From assembly GCA_948144175.1 (NCBI GenBank), contig CANXME010002486.1:4154001-4218000 (forward strand): a stretch of DNA of 64,000 nucleotides, read 5' to 3'. Of the stretch, positions 46,301 to 55,200 are shown in pieces. The notes under the pieces were generated by a model. It saw nothing but the letters and a program-made list of their open reading frames with translations. It searched no databases and was not told the origin of the DNA. The translations under genes were made by a program, and so were the position numbers. Position 1 is the stretch's first letter. Each line of letters begins with the position of its first letter. This stretch comes from Closterium sp. NIES-65 (taxonomy: Eukaryota > Streptophyta > Zygnematophyceae > Desmidiales > Closteriaceae).

Positions 46301-49300
46301 TGAAAGTTTAGAAGAAAGAAGAGAGCGTTGAACTAGCAAGAATGGGGATACAAATAGCAAACCCTAGAAGGGTTGTACTTGCTATAGAGCACCCCACTAC
46401 ATGCTAGAGCATAACATTCTAACAGGGACGAAGGGCGATGGGCATGCGAAGGTCGCCAGAGCCGTATGAGGGAGGGGATCGCCATGAGAGAGATGCGCGA
46501 AGCGAACGAGAAGAGGGGGGAAGGTCGCGCGCGGACGCGGATGATCGACAGCAGAGAAGAAATGAGCGTCGTGAGGAAAGGAGAGGATTATCGCGAGGAA
46601 AGTCAGAGGCGGAAAAGACACCTGAGGATGGGGTAAGAAGGAGGAAAGAAGAGGAGGAACAGAGATATGAGAGGCGGCGCCAGGAATGGGAAATTGAGAC
46701 TGAGTCTGAGAGCGAAGAGGAGTATGACCGGGCCCGTCGCAGGCATGGTAAGCAAGACCAGCGCAAGGACAGAGAATCACCTGAGGCAAGGGGTCAACGC
46801 AGGGAAAGGCGAGAAGAGAGCCGCGCGAAGGCCAGCGAGAGGCGTAGCCCAAGCCCGGGATGGCAGGGAAGGTCTGAGCGTGTGAGGGAAGGCTCTAGGG
46901 GAGCAAGAGCTGCGAGGGAAGGCATAGAGCGTGCGTTGTACGGAGGGAGCACAAAGAGCAGGCGATCAGGAGCAAGGGGCAGGGAGTACGGCCATCCAGC
47001 AGGAGAGGAGTCAGGGACGTGGGAGACGGGGAGATGGAGTGCGGCAGCAATGACACGGGTGGAGGTGCCGGTGAGGTTCACGGGAGACATAGGGACAGGG
47101 AGCAACCTGAGGAACTACCTTATGCAGATAGGTAACGTGAAGTACCGCTGTGACCGTAGCGGAATGGACCCGATCGAGTTCTTCTTAAGTTTGCCTAACA
47201 CCTTGGGAGGGGAGGCAGAGACGCTGTACCGCATGAAAATGAAGGAGTGGCTGAGAAGGGCGGAGGAGGATGATGAGGACCCCACGATACTGTTCCTGTA
47301 GCGCCTTCGGAAGCAGTTCCCGGGGCATACGGCGGAAAGGATTAGGGAGTTTCAGGAGTTCAGACGGGGGACCTATTACGGGAGATTGATGAACCTGGCG
47401 GAAGATGTCATATGCACGGACAGCAGCATGCTCATAAGTAAGTTCCTGGGGGGACTGGACAAGGGGTTGAGCGGGGGGCTGAGAATGCGGGTATATGAGC
47501 TAGGGGCGGAGGCCACACTAGAGGAGGTGTTTGAGCTGGCGGAAAAGGTGGAACTGGCGCAGCGGCGGTATGAGGCCTACCTGCCAAAAGCGGCAGAAGA
47601 AAGAAAACCTACCTGGGCAGCAGCAATGATACCCGAGGAGGGGACAAGGGAGGAGAATCGGCAGGAGAGAAGGGTGGACACACGCACCTGCCACAGGTGT
47701 GGGCAACAAGGGCATATAAAGAGGGACTGCAAGAATTGTGACACATGTGGCAAGCCTGGGCACCGTCGGAGGGAATGCCCGGACGGGCCCAAATGTGAGG
47801 TGTGTGGGAAACAGGGACATCAGGCGAAGGACTGCTATCAAAGGACAGGTGGGCCAAAGAGGTCATCCGAGGACATAGAGAAGCAGATTGGTAGGCTACA
47901 GGCACAGTTGCGGGACATGGGAGGGAAGAAGGAGAGGGAGGCAGGAATGTATGCAAGAGAGGAGGAAGAAGATGGGGAGGAGGAGGAGCAGAAACCGGAG
48001 TGGTCATTTGCGGTGCTGCGGAGCAGAGAGGAGTTAGGGTTACGAAGCGGAGGGATGGACAAGCGCAAAGAGCAGGTGATGAAGGAACGCCGCAGACCTG
48101 AGCAGAAGACAGCAAGGACAGAGGGGCAGGCAGGGACAGCCCACCGGCACCCCAAGGACAGACTGGCCAGCCAGACGACAGTGTTGGTAGTTGAAGCAGG
48201 GGCCATAACAGTAGGGGGAGAACGGGCAGGAACAGCAATCATAGATACGGGGGCACAGAGCGTGATGCTGGGAAGGAAGATGGCACAAAAGCTGGGACTG
48301 ACGGGGCCATGCCAGTACGTTAAAAAGGGGATGCTGGTGATGACAGCAGAGGGAGGGGCGCCGAAGTGGATGCCAAGCACAAAAACACCTGTGGAGATAG
48401 TGCTGCTGCCAGGACAAGAAGGGGAGACAAGGATCCGAGTGCAGTGCGGCATCTCGGACTCAGAAGATTTTGATGTGCTGCTGGGAACCGACTTAGTGTA
48501 CAAGGTAGGAATGACAATATGCACCTGGAAGGAGCAAGTGGAGTTCAGGAGGCAGTACTGGAATAAGCAGAGTGAGTTGGGTGAGTTACCTGTGCGGTTC
48601 GTGAAGCAGGAGTCGAGAAGGGCGTATATTGCAGGACAGGGAGGTGAGGAAGGAGCAGAGCTGAATGGCACAGGGAACAGGAGGAGCAACTGGCTGGCAG
48701 ATGGCGGAGAACCACGCGAAGAAGCTGCAGGAAGAGTATCCAGAGCTGTTGGGAGAAGAAGTGATAGAGCGGGCCATGCGTGGGACGGTGAGAGATGTGA
48801 GACACATAACACGAGATATGGTGCGCAGCTGGGGCCACGTGGACCTACTGGTGGCAGGGTGGGAGTGCCAGGGGGTATCGAGGGCGGGAAAGGGAAAAGG
48901 CATGGAGGATCCTAGGGGGGCACTGCTGTTAGACCTGCTGCGCATTATGGACTGGATAAAGGAAGGAGAGGGGGAAGTAACATACCTACTGGAGCACTTG
49001 GACCTGGAAGGGGACTTGAGAGAGCTCGTGAGAAGGGTGAGGGAACTGGTGACAAAGCGGTTGGGGAAGGGAGTCAGATGTGATGCAGCAAGGCTGGGGG
49101 CACGAGCGCACCGGGTAAGGCGCTATTGGCAGAACGTAGTACTGGAAGACCAGCTGCAGGAGGAGCTAGATGGGGTGAAGCGGTCATGGGGCAGGACAGT
49201 GAAGGATATACTGGAGGTGGGGAGGATGGCGGCACCAGTGAAGAAGGGCAGACACGAGACACAGTGTCCGTGTAACAAGGTGGGGGAGGAGCGAAGGGCG

Positions 49301-51850
49301 TGGCCAACTCTGGTGGCCTTTGAGGGAGCAGCGGGATTTAGAATGGAGAATGGCGAGGCAGGGGAAGGGATGGTGTACGACCACCGAAAGAAGCAGTGGG
49401 AAGAACCAACAGCGCTTGAGCGAGAGCTAGCGATGGGGTACGGGGAGGACATAACACGGGCGGAGGGAGTCACAGAGCAAGAAAGGCGCAGCGCGCTGGG
49501 AAGGGCAATGGATGGACAGGTAATGCTGTGGCTGACGCGCAGGATGTGGAGGGGACTGGTCTGGGACACCACCCAAAGACAGGAGGAGGCAAGGGAAGTA
49601 GCAGAGAAGGTGGGGGCATGGGCATGCATGCCAGCAGGAGCAAAGGAAGCAGAATGGGAGGTGGGAGATGCAATGAGCCCTGACGGAAGGAAGGCACTGC
49701 AGGCGGTGCTGGCCAGGTTCCGCCATGCCTTCGCCTTCACCTTGCAGGATTAGGGAAATGCACCGTTAAGGAGATGGAACTGAAATTAATGACGGAGGAA
49801 CCGGTGTTCCAGAGGAAGCGGCGGATGACGCCAGGGGACGCGGATATCTGCAAGGAAAAATGCAAGGAGTTAATAGAGGCGGGGCTGATTCAGCGATCCG
49901 AGTCCGAGTATGCCGTGCCGACCGTGATAGCGGCTAGGCCGGACCTAACGGGGGAGATACTGAGCAGGCGCATGTGCGGGGACTACAGAGCGCTTAACAA
50001 GGTGACTGTGCCAGATCGCTACCCCATGCCAGCTGCGGAGGAGATCTTTGACAGGCTGGGGGCAGGAGAGATATTCAGCACGCTAGACTTAAGGCAGGGC
50101 TTCAATCAGATTCGGATTAGGAAGGAGGACGTGCGCAAGACCGCGTTTCATGGAGCGGACGGATTGTACGAATGGCTTTTCATGCCTTTCGAGCTGAGGA
50201 ACGCTTCAGCAATCTTCCAGAGGGTTATGGACAGCGTGCTGCGGAGCCTGGACTATGCCGCCTGCTACATAGATGACGTAGTCATCTTTAGCAGGACAGA
50301 AGAAGAGCACGTCAGGGACGTGGAGCGAACGCTAGAAGCGCTAGCAGCAGGGGGACTCACCTGCCACCCGAAGAAATGCAGGTGGGGAGAGGCAACGGTG
50401 CACTACCTGGGCTATGAGGTGCGGGGCGGACAAATAGGGATCCAGAAAGCGAAAGTGGAGGTGTTAGACCGACTACAGCAGCCGAAAGACAGGACAGGAC
50501 TCAGGGCAGTGTTAGGCTTCCTAAGCTACTACCGACGTTTCGTGCCCAACTTCAGAAAGCGGGCAACAGCACTCATCGGCTTGCTACGTGAGGACAGGAA
50601 GTGGGATTGGGGAGCAGAGCAGCAGGAGGCACTGAAGGACCTCATGGAAGCAGTAAAAACAGGGACCATACTGCAGCTGCCTCAAGCGGACAAGCCATTC
50701 TGCTTGTACACTGACTGGAGCAGCCTGGGCATGGGGGCGGTGCTATGTCAGGAAGTAGATGGGGAGGAAAGGGTGGTGGCATATGCGAGCAGAAGCTGCA
50801 GTCCAGCGGAGGCGAAGTATAGCTCTTACCATGGGGAGGGTCTCGCAGCTGTGTGGGCAGTAGGACACTTCCAGGTTTACCTGCAGGGGAGGGAATTCAC
50901 CCTGGTGACAGATCACCAACCGCTGCAGTGGTTGATGACGCACCAGGGTCACACAGGGAGGAATGCGAGATGGGCAGAAAAACTGCAGGAATATGACTTC
51001 AAGATTCGGCATAGGCCGGGGAAGACACTCCAGCATGTGGATGGGCTTTCCAGAAACCCGCCGCCGCCAGCACCAGAGCACACGCTGATCCTATTTGTAA
51101 GGGCAGGAGAAGTGGCAGCAGCAGAGAAGCAGAAGGGGCCAAGGGAGTGGCTGAGAGAGGCACAAGAGAGAAGACGGGCAAGGAACAGAAGAGGGGAAGG
51201 TAATGGGGCAAAAGTTGGAGCAGGGAGACAGGTAAGGGAGGGGATTCACGACAATCCATCGTGTAACTGATCTGTATTCTTTGTATTGTTCCAGTGTGTT
51301 GAGCCTTCTTCACCAGCACCTACCTAACGGAAAAACGTGGTTGGCTCTAGACACGCTCGCGTACCAAACCGTCACCGGGGGACAGGAGCTAGCATGCGGT
51401 GTCGACTACAAGACTCTCTTCGAGCGTGACTACCTGTGCATCGTGGTTTTCACCAAGTAAGAGACTCTGAATTTGCGGAAGGCAGGGGAATCGTTTGCGA
51501 CAACTTGACGTACCACTCCGTGGCATGCATAACCTGACTTCCCGTGCTTTATGGTTGTTTGCAGAGTTCGAGTTCATCATTTCAGCCTTCTCGTTGTGAA
51601 GGACCCCCGTTTGCTGCTACTCAGTAAGGAGGAATACGATGCCGTGATGCCACCAGTACCGGTAATAGCAGTACTGTACGACTCCGCACGCTTGCATTTC
51701 GACATGTGCGAGGCAGTTTTCACTAACATCAACGAGTGAGTTTATGATATATCGTCATTTGCTAGGGATAGATACGGTTTTTTGTGCATACTATACAGCG
51801 GTCATGTTTGGTGCTCGCGAGGAACCAACATCGTCTGTGGAAGAGAGTAG
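43347..51850 (+). CDS. Putative Ulp1/C48-like cysteine peptidase fragment with 7.7-kb intron
   Basis: Exons 43347-43621, 51295-51456, 51565-51735 and a possible terminal 51799-51850 agree in phase (about 219 residues). The text resembles the Ulp1/SENP core: DYLCIVVFTK followed by VHHFSLLVVKD (candidate catalytic His) and IAVLYDSAR (candidate Asp). The DCG motif with the catalytic Cys is not found; the last exon ends at a stop soon after, so the protein is incomplete or my 3' exon is wrong. It converges on the Plavaka-like transposase, and C48 peptidases are commonly carried by CACTA-, Mutator- and Plavaka-type transposons, so it is probably a transposon accessory gene. Introns 2 and 3 are about 60-110 bp; intron 1 was inflated by the gypsy insertion. 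Confidence 0.45.
44718..44843 (-). repeat. 3' LTR of TRIM-like element
   Basis: 126 bp, on minus beginning TGTCAGAATG; preceded by a TATGGGGGTG purine-rich tract. Confidence 0.9.
46299..46424 (-). repeat. 5' LTR of TRIM-like element
   Basis: 126 bp; on minus it begins TGTTAGAATGTTATG and ends TTTCACA, followed by the PBS. It differs from the 3' LTR at only a few positions, so the insertion is fairly recent. Confidence 0.9.
47302..48915 (+). CDS. gag C-terminal part: three CCHC knuckles and aspartic protease
   Basis: Continues the gag frame after the TAG. Capsid end (KFLGGLDKGLSGGLRMRV), then nucleocapsid knuckles CHRCGQQGHIKRDC, CDTCGKPGHRRREC and CEVCGKQGHQAKDC (47690-47835), then a charged linker and a retropepsin-like protease with active site IIDTGAQSVML (Asp codon at 48244) and ILLGTD-like DVLLGTDLVY. 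The useful part ends near 48600; the frame then runs on in overlap with the methyltransferase, which is in the +1 frame. Confidence 0.8.
   Translation, partial: RLRKQFPGHTAERIREFQEFRRGTYYGRLMNLAEDVICTDSSMLISKFLGGLDKGLSGGLRMRVYELGAEATLEEVFELAEKVELAQRRYEAYLPKAAEERKPTWAAAMIPEEGTREENRQERRVDTRTCHRCGQQGHIKRDCKNCDTCGKPGHRRRECPDGPKCEVCGKQGHQAKDCYQRTGGPKRSSEDIEKQIGRLQAQLRDMGGKKEREAGMYAREEEEDGEEEEQKPEWSFAVLRSREELGLRSGGMDKRKEQVMKERRRPEQKTARTEGQAGTAHRHPKDRLASQTTVLVVEAGAITVGGERAGTAIIDTGAQSVMLGRKMAQKLGLTGPCQYVKKGMLVMTAEGGAPKWMPSTKTPVEIVLLPGQEGETRIRVQCGISDSEDFDVLLGTDLVYKVGMTICTWKEQVEFRRQYWNKQSELGELPVRFVKQESRRAYIAGQGGEEGAELNGTGNRRSNWLADGGEPREEAAGRVSRAVGRRSDRAGHAWDGERCETHNTRYGAQLGPRGPTGGRVGVPGGIEGGKGKRHGGS
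48665..49753 (+). CDS. C5 cytosine DNA methyltransferase-like domain of gypsy element
   Basis: A 362-residue frame between protease and RT. Motif IV-like site: DLLVAGWECQGVSRAGKGKG (Cys 68; the usual PCQ reads ECQ), then EDPRGALLLDLLRIMDWI, motif VI-like YLLEHLD (111-114), motif VIII-like DAARLGARAHRVRRYW (141-156), and motif IX-X-like ERELAMGYG...ERRSALGRAMD (252-283). These match DNMT-type enzymes in order and spacing. Motif I (AdoMet-binding FxGxG) is weak: only AQGTGGATG at 2-10, so the domain may be truncated or dead. It would methylate cytosine in DNA, presumably the element's own. It is +1 relative to protease and -1 relative to RT, with LQD at its end flowing into the pre-RT region. 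Confidence 0.75.
   Translation: MAQGTGGATGWQMAENHAKKLQEEYPELLGEEVIERAMRGTVRDVRHITRDMVRSWGHVDLLVAGWECQGVSRAGKGKGMEDPRGALLLDLLRIMDWIKEGEGEVTYLLEHLDLEGDLRELVRRVRELVTKRLGKGVRCDAARLGARAHRVRRYWQNVVLEDQLQEELDGVKRSWGRTVKDILEVGRMAAPVKKGRHETQCPCNKVGEERRAWPTLVAFEGAAGFRMENGEAGEGMVYDHRKKQWEEPTALERELAMGYGEDITRAEGVTEQERRSALGRAMDGQVMLWLTRRMWRGLVWDTTQRQEEAREVAEKVGAWACMPAGAKEAEWEVGDAMSPDGRKALQAVLARFRHAFAFTLQD
49774..51270 (+). CDS. Ty3/gypsy reverse transcriptase - RNase H
   Basis: A 498-residue open frame. RT motifs: DYRALNKVTVPDRYPMP, STLDLRQGFNQIRI, PFELRNASAIFQRVM, and active site YIDDVVIFS (50266-50277), then LGFLSYYRRFVPNF. RNase H: LYTDWSSLGMGAVLCQ, YSSYHGEGLAAVWAV and TDHQPLQWLMT. It ends after the connection segment (IRHRPGKTLQHVDGLSRNP) with a Glu/Arg-rich tail; integrase is absent. 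The domain looks undamaged. The true polyprotein entry is upstream of the ATG at 49774: LGKCTVKEMELKL aligns with pre-RT sequence and overlaps the methyltransferase end by a -1 shift. Confidence 0.9.
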   Translation: MELKLMTEEPVFQRKRRMTPGDADICKEKCKELIEAGLIQRSESEYAVPTVIAARPDLTGEILSRRMCGDYRALNKVTVPDRYPMPAAEEIFDRLGAGEIFSTLDLRQGFNQIRIRKEDVRKTAFHGADGLYEWLFMPFELRNASAIFQRVMDSVLRSLDYAACYIDDVVIFSRTEEEHVRDVERTLEALAAGGLTCHPKKCRWGEATVHYLGYEVRGGQIGIQKAKVEVLDRLQQPKDRTGLRAVLGFLSYYRRFVPNFRKRATALIGLLREDRKWDWGAEQQEALKDLMEAVKTGTILQLPQADKPFCLYTDWSSLGMGAVLCQEVDGEERVVAYASRSCSPAEAKYSSYHGEGLAAVWAVGHFQVYLQGREFTLVTDHQPLQWLMTHQGHTGRNARWAEKLQEYDFKIRHRPGKTLQHVDGLSRNPPPPAPEHTLILFVRAGEVAAAEKQKGPREWLREAQERRRARNRRGEGNGAKVGAGRQVREGIHDNPSCN

Positions 51851-52289
51851 CAGGCATAGCTGGCCGATACACTCCACCCCCTGCGTCGTCTTGTATTGAA
51901 CCCAGGAGAATGCGGGATGGCCATGGTGCTTCGGCACTGCGCGTGCATAGTGCGGCTGGATGCTTCCTCCGTGACTAGGTGTTGCAGGTAGGGCTACCCC
52001 AGTATGTACCTGTGTCACCGACGTTTTCAGAATAGTGGAGGGGGTTAAAAATGCGTGAGAGATGGTGAGGTTGAATGTTAACAACTCGTGCTACATCATA
52101 GGAAGTGAGGTTCCAGATTCATGACCGATCCCCTAACGCGCGTTTTGGGAACAGGGTACACGTTTGCATGTGGGCCAAAAACCAGTTGCATGGATTAGTC
52201 ACTCATAACATGCAGTTCGGCGAAGCAAAGGAGAGCAGCAGAAGGGTTGTGTAACAGGCCTCACTCACTTCGATTTCGTGCCGCTTACC

Positions 52290-55200
52290 CAGACAGGAAA
52301 ATCACGGAGGCCTGCGCGGCGCATGATGGTCGAGTACGGACCAATTCCACCATCGTATGCACTGTCGTACTCTTTGTAGACGTCAACACCGTTGGGATGT
52401 AGCACGGGTCCTTGCACCATGCGCCTTTGCGTTTTAAGGAGGCATGGGGTGTTGTCCTTGGATGCCTTTGTAGGGATAATGGGTTTACAGGGGAGGGATG
52501 TGTTAGACAGCTCGAGTAACAATTATCAAGTTGCATGCACATATTGGTTACGATAGCGACAGGAAAACATAGATGCCTATGACTCACCGCGATTAGTGCT
52601 GTGTCCATCACAAAAAACCTTGGTTTTTGAAGGGGGTTCGAAGGGGGGTACAGTTCAGGTGTTTTGGTTGGCGAAGTTCCGAAGCCAAAGCGCGACCAAT
52701 CACGGAATGAAATCGGACTGCGTTTGTTTGTCGAAGTCTGGATCGAATCCGCGACTCCGGTACATTGCCGTTTATTTGAAGCATGCCAAATTTGTAGTGA
52801 TTTTGTAATTGGTTTTTTAAGCTTTGACTTCCCTAAAATGTGTCTGCTTGAAAATATGCTGGCCATTTTATTACAAGATAAATGCATCACATTTGATACT
52901 TATTAAGGAGATAGGTACTGTCTAGGTGGAATGCCTTCACCACATGGACGTGGCGGAGCAGCGCTTCAATCGGAATCACGGAGTACACGTACATTCCTGT
53001 CGTCCACTTGAGGCGAAGGCATCCTGTTGCTGTATCCTCTCCGCTTGCATTCCAATATCTAACGTAAGCCAGCTCCTCCCTCTCTCCACGTATTTTTGTA
53101 TGGAACAACAGAAGCAACCTTGCATACCACTCCTCTCTCCGACCATACCTTACACCCTCCACTGCAACATCCGAGTACCATGGCCTCTCAAAATAGTCAG
53201 GGGTCGCTCGAACGAAGTGAGAAACTCTTGAGAAGCTGGCGTCGTCTGCTGCAGGGATTGCCAGCGATGCATGGGCCTGCATAACAGTTGATGTTAGTCA
53301 TGTATGATACGAGGCAGCCAAATGATGGTTGATTGCATAAACTTGCAACTACTTACTCGAATCTTGGTGACGCATCCTGCATAACGCATAAGCGCATCCT
53401 TGAGGGCAGCTTGGGCACGACGGTGTTGCTTGGCCCATTTCCTTGCAAACCAGTTGGTGGAGGTGGGTTCTTGTGGTAACTCCACAGGGAGGAAGTATGA
53501 CTCCTTGATGAGCGTCCGTGTGTCGGTCTCAATCGCCTGCCAACATATGCTATTGATATTATTATATTATGCATTCATATCCATGCAATTCAAGCACTAA
53601 ACAGATTTACCTGCCGCATGGCGGTGTCCCGGCCAGCAGGATCATCCACCGGCACCACATCCGGAATGCGCCTAGCATGGAACTTCATGATCTGCCCATC
53701 TACATTGCGCTTGTTGGACCGACGGTAGATCCTCTTTACCAACGGTCCGTGCAAGTGCTCGAACATGTTGGTGCTGAATTCAGTCACATGACCCGCGCGA
53801 CGTATGGAGTCAACGTAGTGCGACATGAGATGTGTTTTCACAAGGCACCAAGAGGATGGCTGCTTTGGAAACGCAGCCTTCAACTGCTCAACAAGCCTGA
53901 TGGGAGTGGGAGATGACAACACATGCAATCACAGAGTCTACTTATTCATATGGTTTTCCTATTCCTGATCCTTTCCTATCAAAGTTTAGCACCAAACATC
54001 CTCACAAGATTGCCTACTACAAGAGCACATTTACAGTAGCCAAGCATTCATCCCATGCACGGGGGTTTACATGCGTGGCATTATTACCGAGAGGTCATCT
54101 TCTTCAGCTCCCGGAGGGACCGCTCAGTGTGCCCCTGAGGTTGGGAGCACAGGATGTACCAGCCAAGATAGGCACGAGCGGAATCCATCTGGGGCTGGCG
54201 AAGCAGGCCTGCAAAAACAAACACCATGACCTGCAAATAATTTGGATAGCAGCAAAGGAGAGGGTGAGCACAGATGGTGTGAGGAGTTGGGACAAACAAT
54301 GGCAGCATGAGCAGACTGCTTGAGGGTTTAGGCAAGGACAAGCAACAAGGAATGGAGGGTTCATACCTGCATGACGGCCCTGTGCTCATAGGCCGCCACA
54401 CATGCTCCGGTCTCGAAGTAGGCGCTCTCCGGCAGGCGCATGTGATTCAGGCGCGTGCGGTCGCGAATGAGAGACAGGCGCCTGCCCATACACATCAGTT
54501 CAGCGGTGGCAAAAGGGCAAAAACATGTCAGTAATAGGATAGAAGTTATGGTTGAGTAAATGTGACGAAGAGCAACGAATCCAATCCCCAAAACACTGAC
54601 CTGTCCATCTGCTTCACACACCGCTTCTTCATCTTGCGCACGACAGCCACAATGTGGCTCATGATGCCCAGGTCCGCCTGGTGCATGATGTCAGGCATCA
54701 CCACGAGGTAGGGATTGCCCCACGCGGTCCCTAGGACATCCCACTTCCAGAGCACGCACTGGAAATGGGGATGTGGTGGGGAATGGAGGAGAGATGTACG
54801 TGAGAGTGGATAGCTAACCTAAACCACAAGTGGGGTGAGTTCAATGGGGCAGAGCACATCTGGCAATTCATGACGGGGCGAGCGAGAGCATAGACTACTC
54901 ATGGGCCGGGGAAACAGGTCACTCACCTCAACAGGGTAGGTAGAGTAGGCCTTGCACGGGTCAGCCTGGCTAGTTGTCGTCCCAGCCGCCTCGTTAACGA
55001 TCCATTGCTGCTGTTCAGGCGTGCGCGACGTGTTCTGTGCCTTGACAGCACTCAGATGCTCCTGTTGTAGCACGGGGGTGAGGGATGGGATAGAAAAGGT
55101 AAGGGTGGTAGCTATGTGGGTTCTATCAGGCGACCCACAAACGAGAATGTATTTGAATGCGTGCAGATGGCATGTGACCTCACATTTGCAGCATAGCAGA

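Larger units (their letters stand above)
44718..46424 (-). mobile_element. Short-LTR (TRIM-like) non-autonomous copia element, 1707 bp
   Basis: Two 126-bp LTRs (44718-44843 and 46299-46424) start TGT(C/T)AGAATGTTATGC and end TTTCACA on minus. A PBS TGGTATCAGAGC follows the 5' LTR (46287-46298) and a purine tract precedes the 3' LTR. The flanking 5-bp duplication is GGGAC (44713-44717 and 46425-46429). The interior has no retroviral coding, only GC-rich CGGCGCACGGGCGGCG-type repeats (45650-46000), which the copia at 58.8 kb also carries after its PBS. Inserted in the gypsy gag. Confidence 0.9.
44120..47301 (+). pseudogene. gag N-terminal part, interrupted by TRIM and ended by TAG
   Basis: Arg/Glu-rich N-terminal gag up to 44717 resumes at 46430 in the matching frame once the nested element and one TSD copy are disregarded. 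It ends in the capsid-like part (TRVEVPVRFTGDIGTGSNL..YLMQIGNVKYRCD, GGEAETLYRMKMKEWL) at a TAG (47299-47301); the frame then continues directly as RLRKQFPGHTAERIREFQEF. A single nonsense change in an otherwise open gag. Confidence 0.7.
44120..51270 (+). mobile_element. 3'-truncated Ty3/gypsy element carrying a C5-methyltransferase domain
   Basis: Order: basic gag, three CCHC knuckles, aspartic protease, cytosine methyltransferase-like domain, reverse transcriptase, RNase H. No integrase, polypurine tract or 3' LTR is seen before the host exon at 51295, and the 5' LTR edge (somewhere between 43630 and 44100) could not be placed. It lies in intron 1 of the C48-like gene. Gypsy elements with acquired cytosine methyltransferases have, as I recall, been reported from a charophyte alga (Klebsormidium) and a dinoflagellate. 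The gag is broken by a nested short-LTR element and an amber stop. Confidence 0.8.

Noticed and set aside
45309-46360. Open frames of 260-340 codons (RPCAARPGP and GRDGRRTGG repeats) inside the TRIM-like element
   Set aside because: Several overlapping frames on both strands are open because of the GC-rich leader repeat; no retroviral motif is present and the same leader in the 58.8-kb copia is non-coding.
51784-51978. Plus-strand 64-codon frame as a separate gene
   Set aside because: It overlaps the probable terminal exon of the C48-like gene in another frame and has no independent support.
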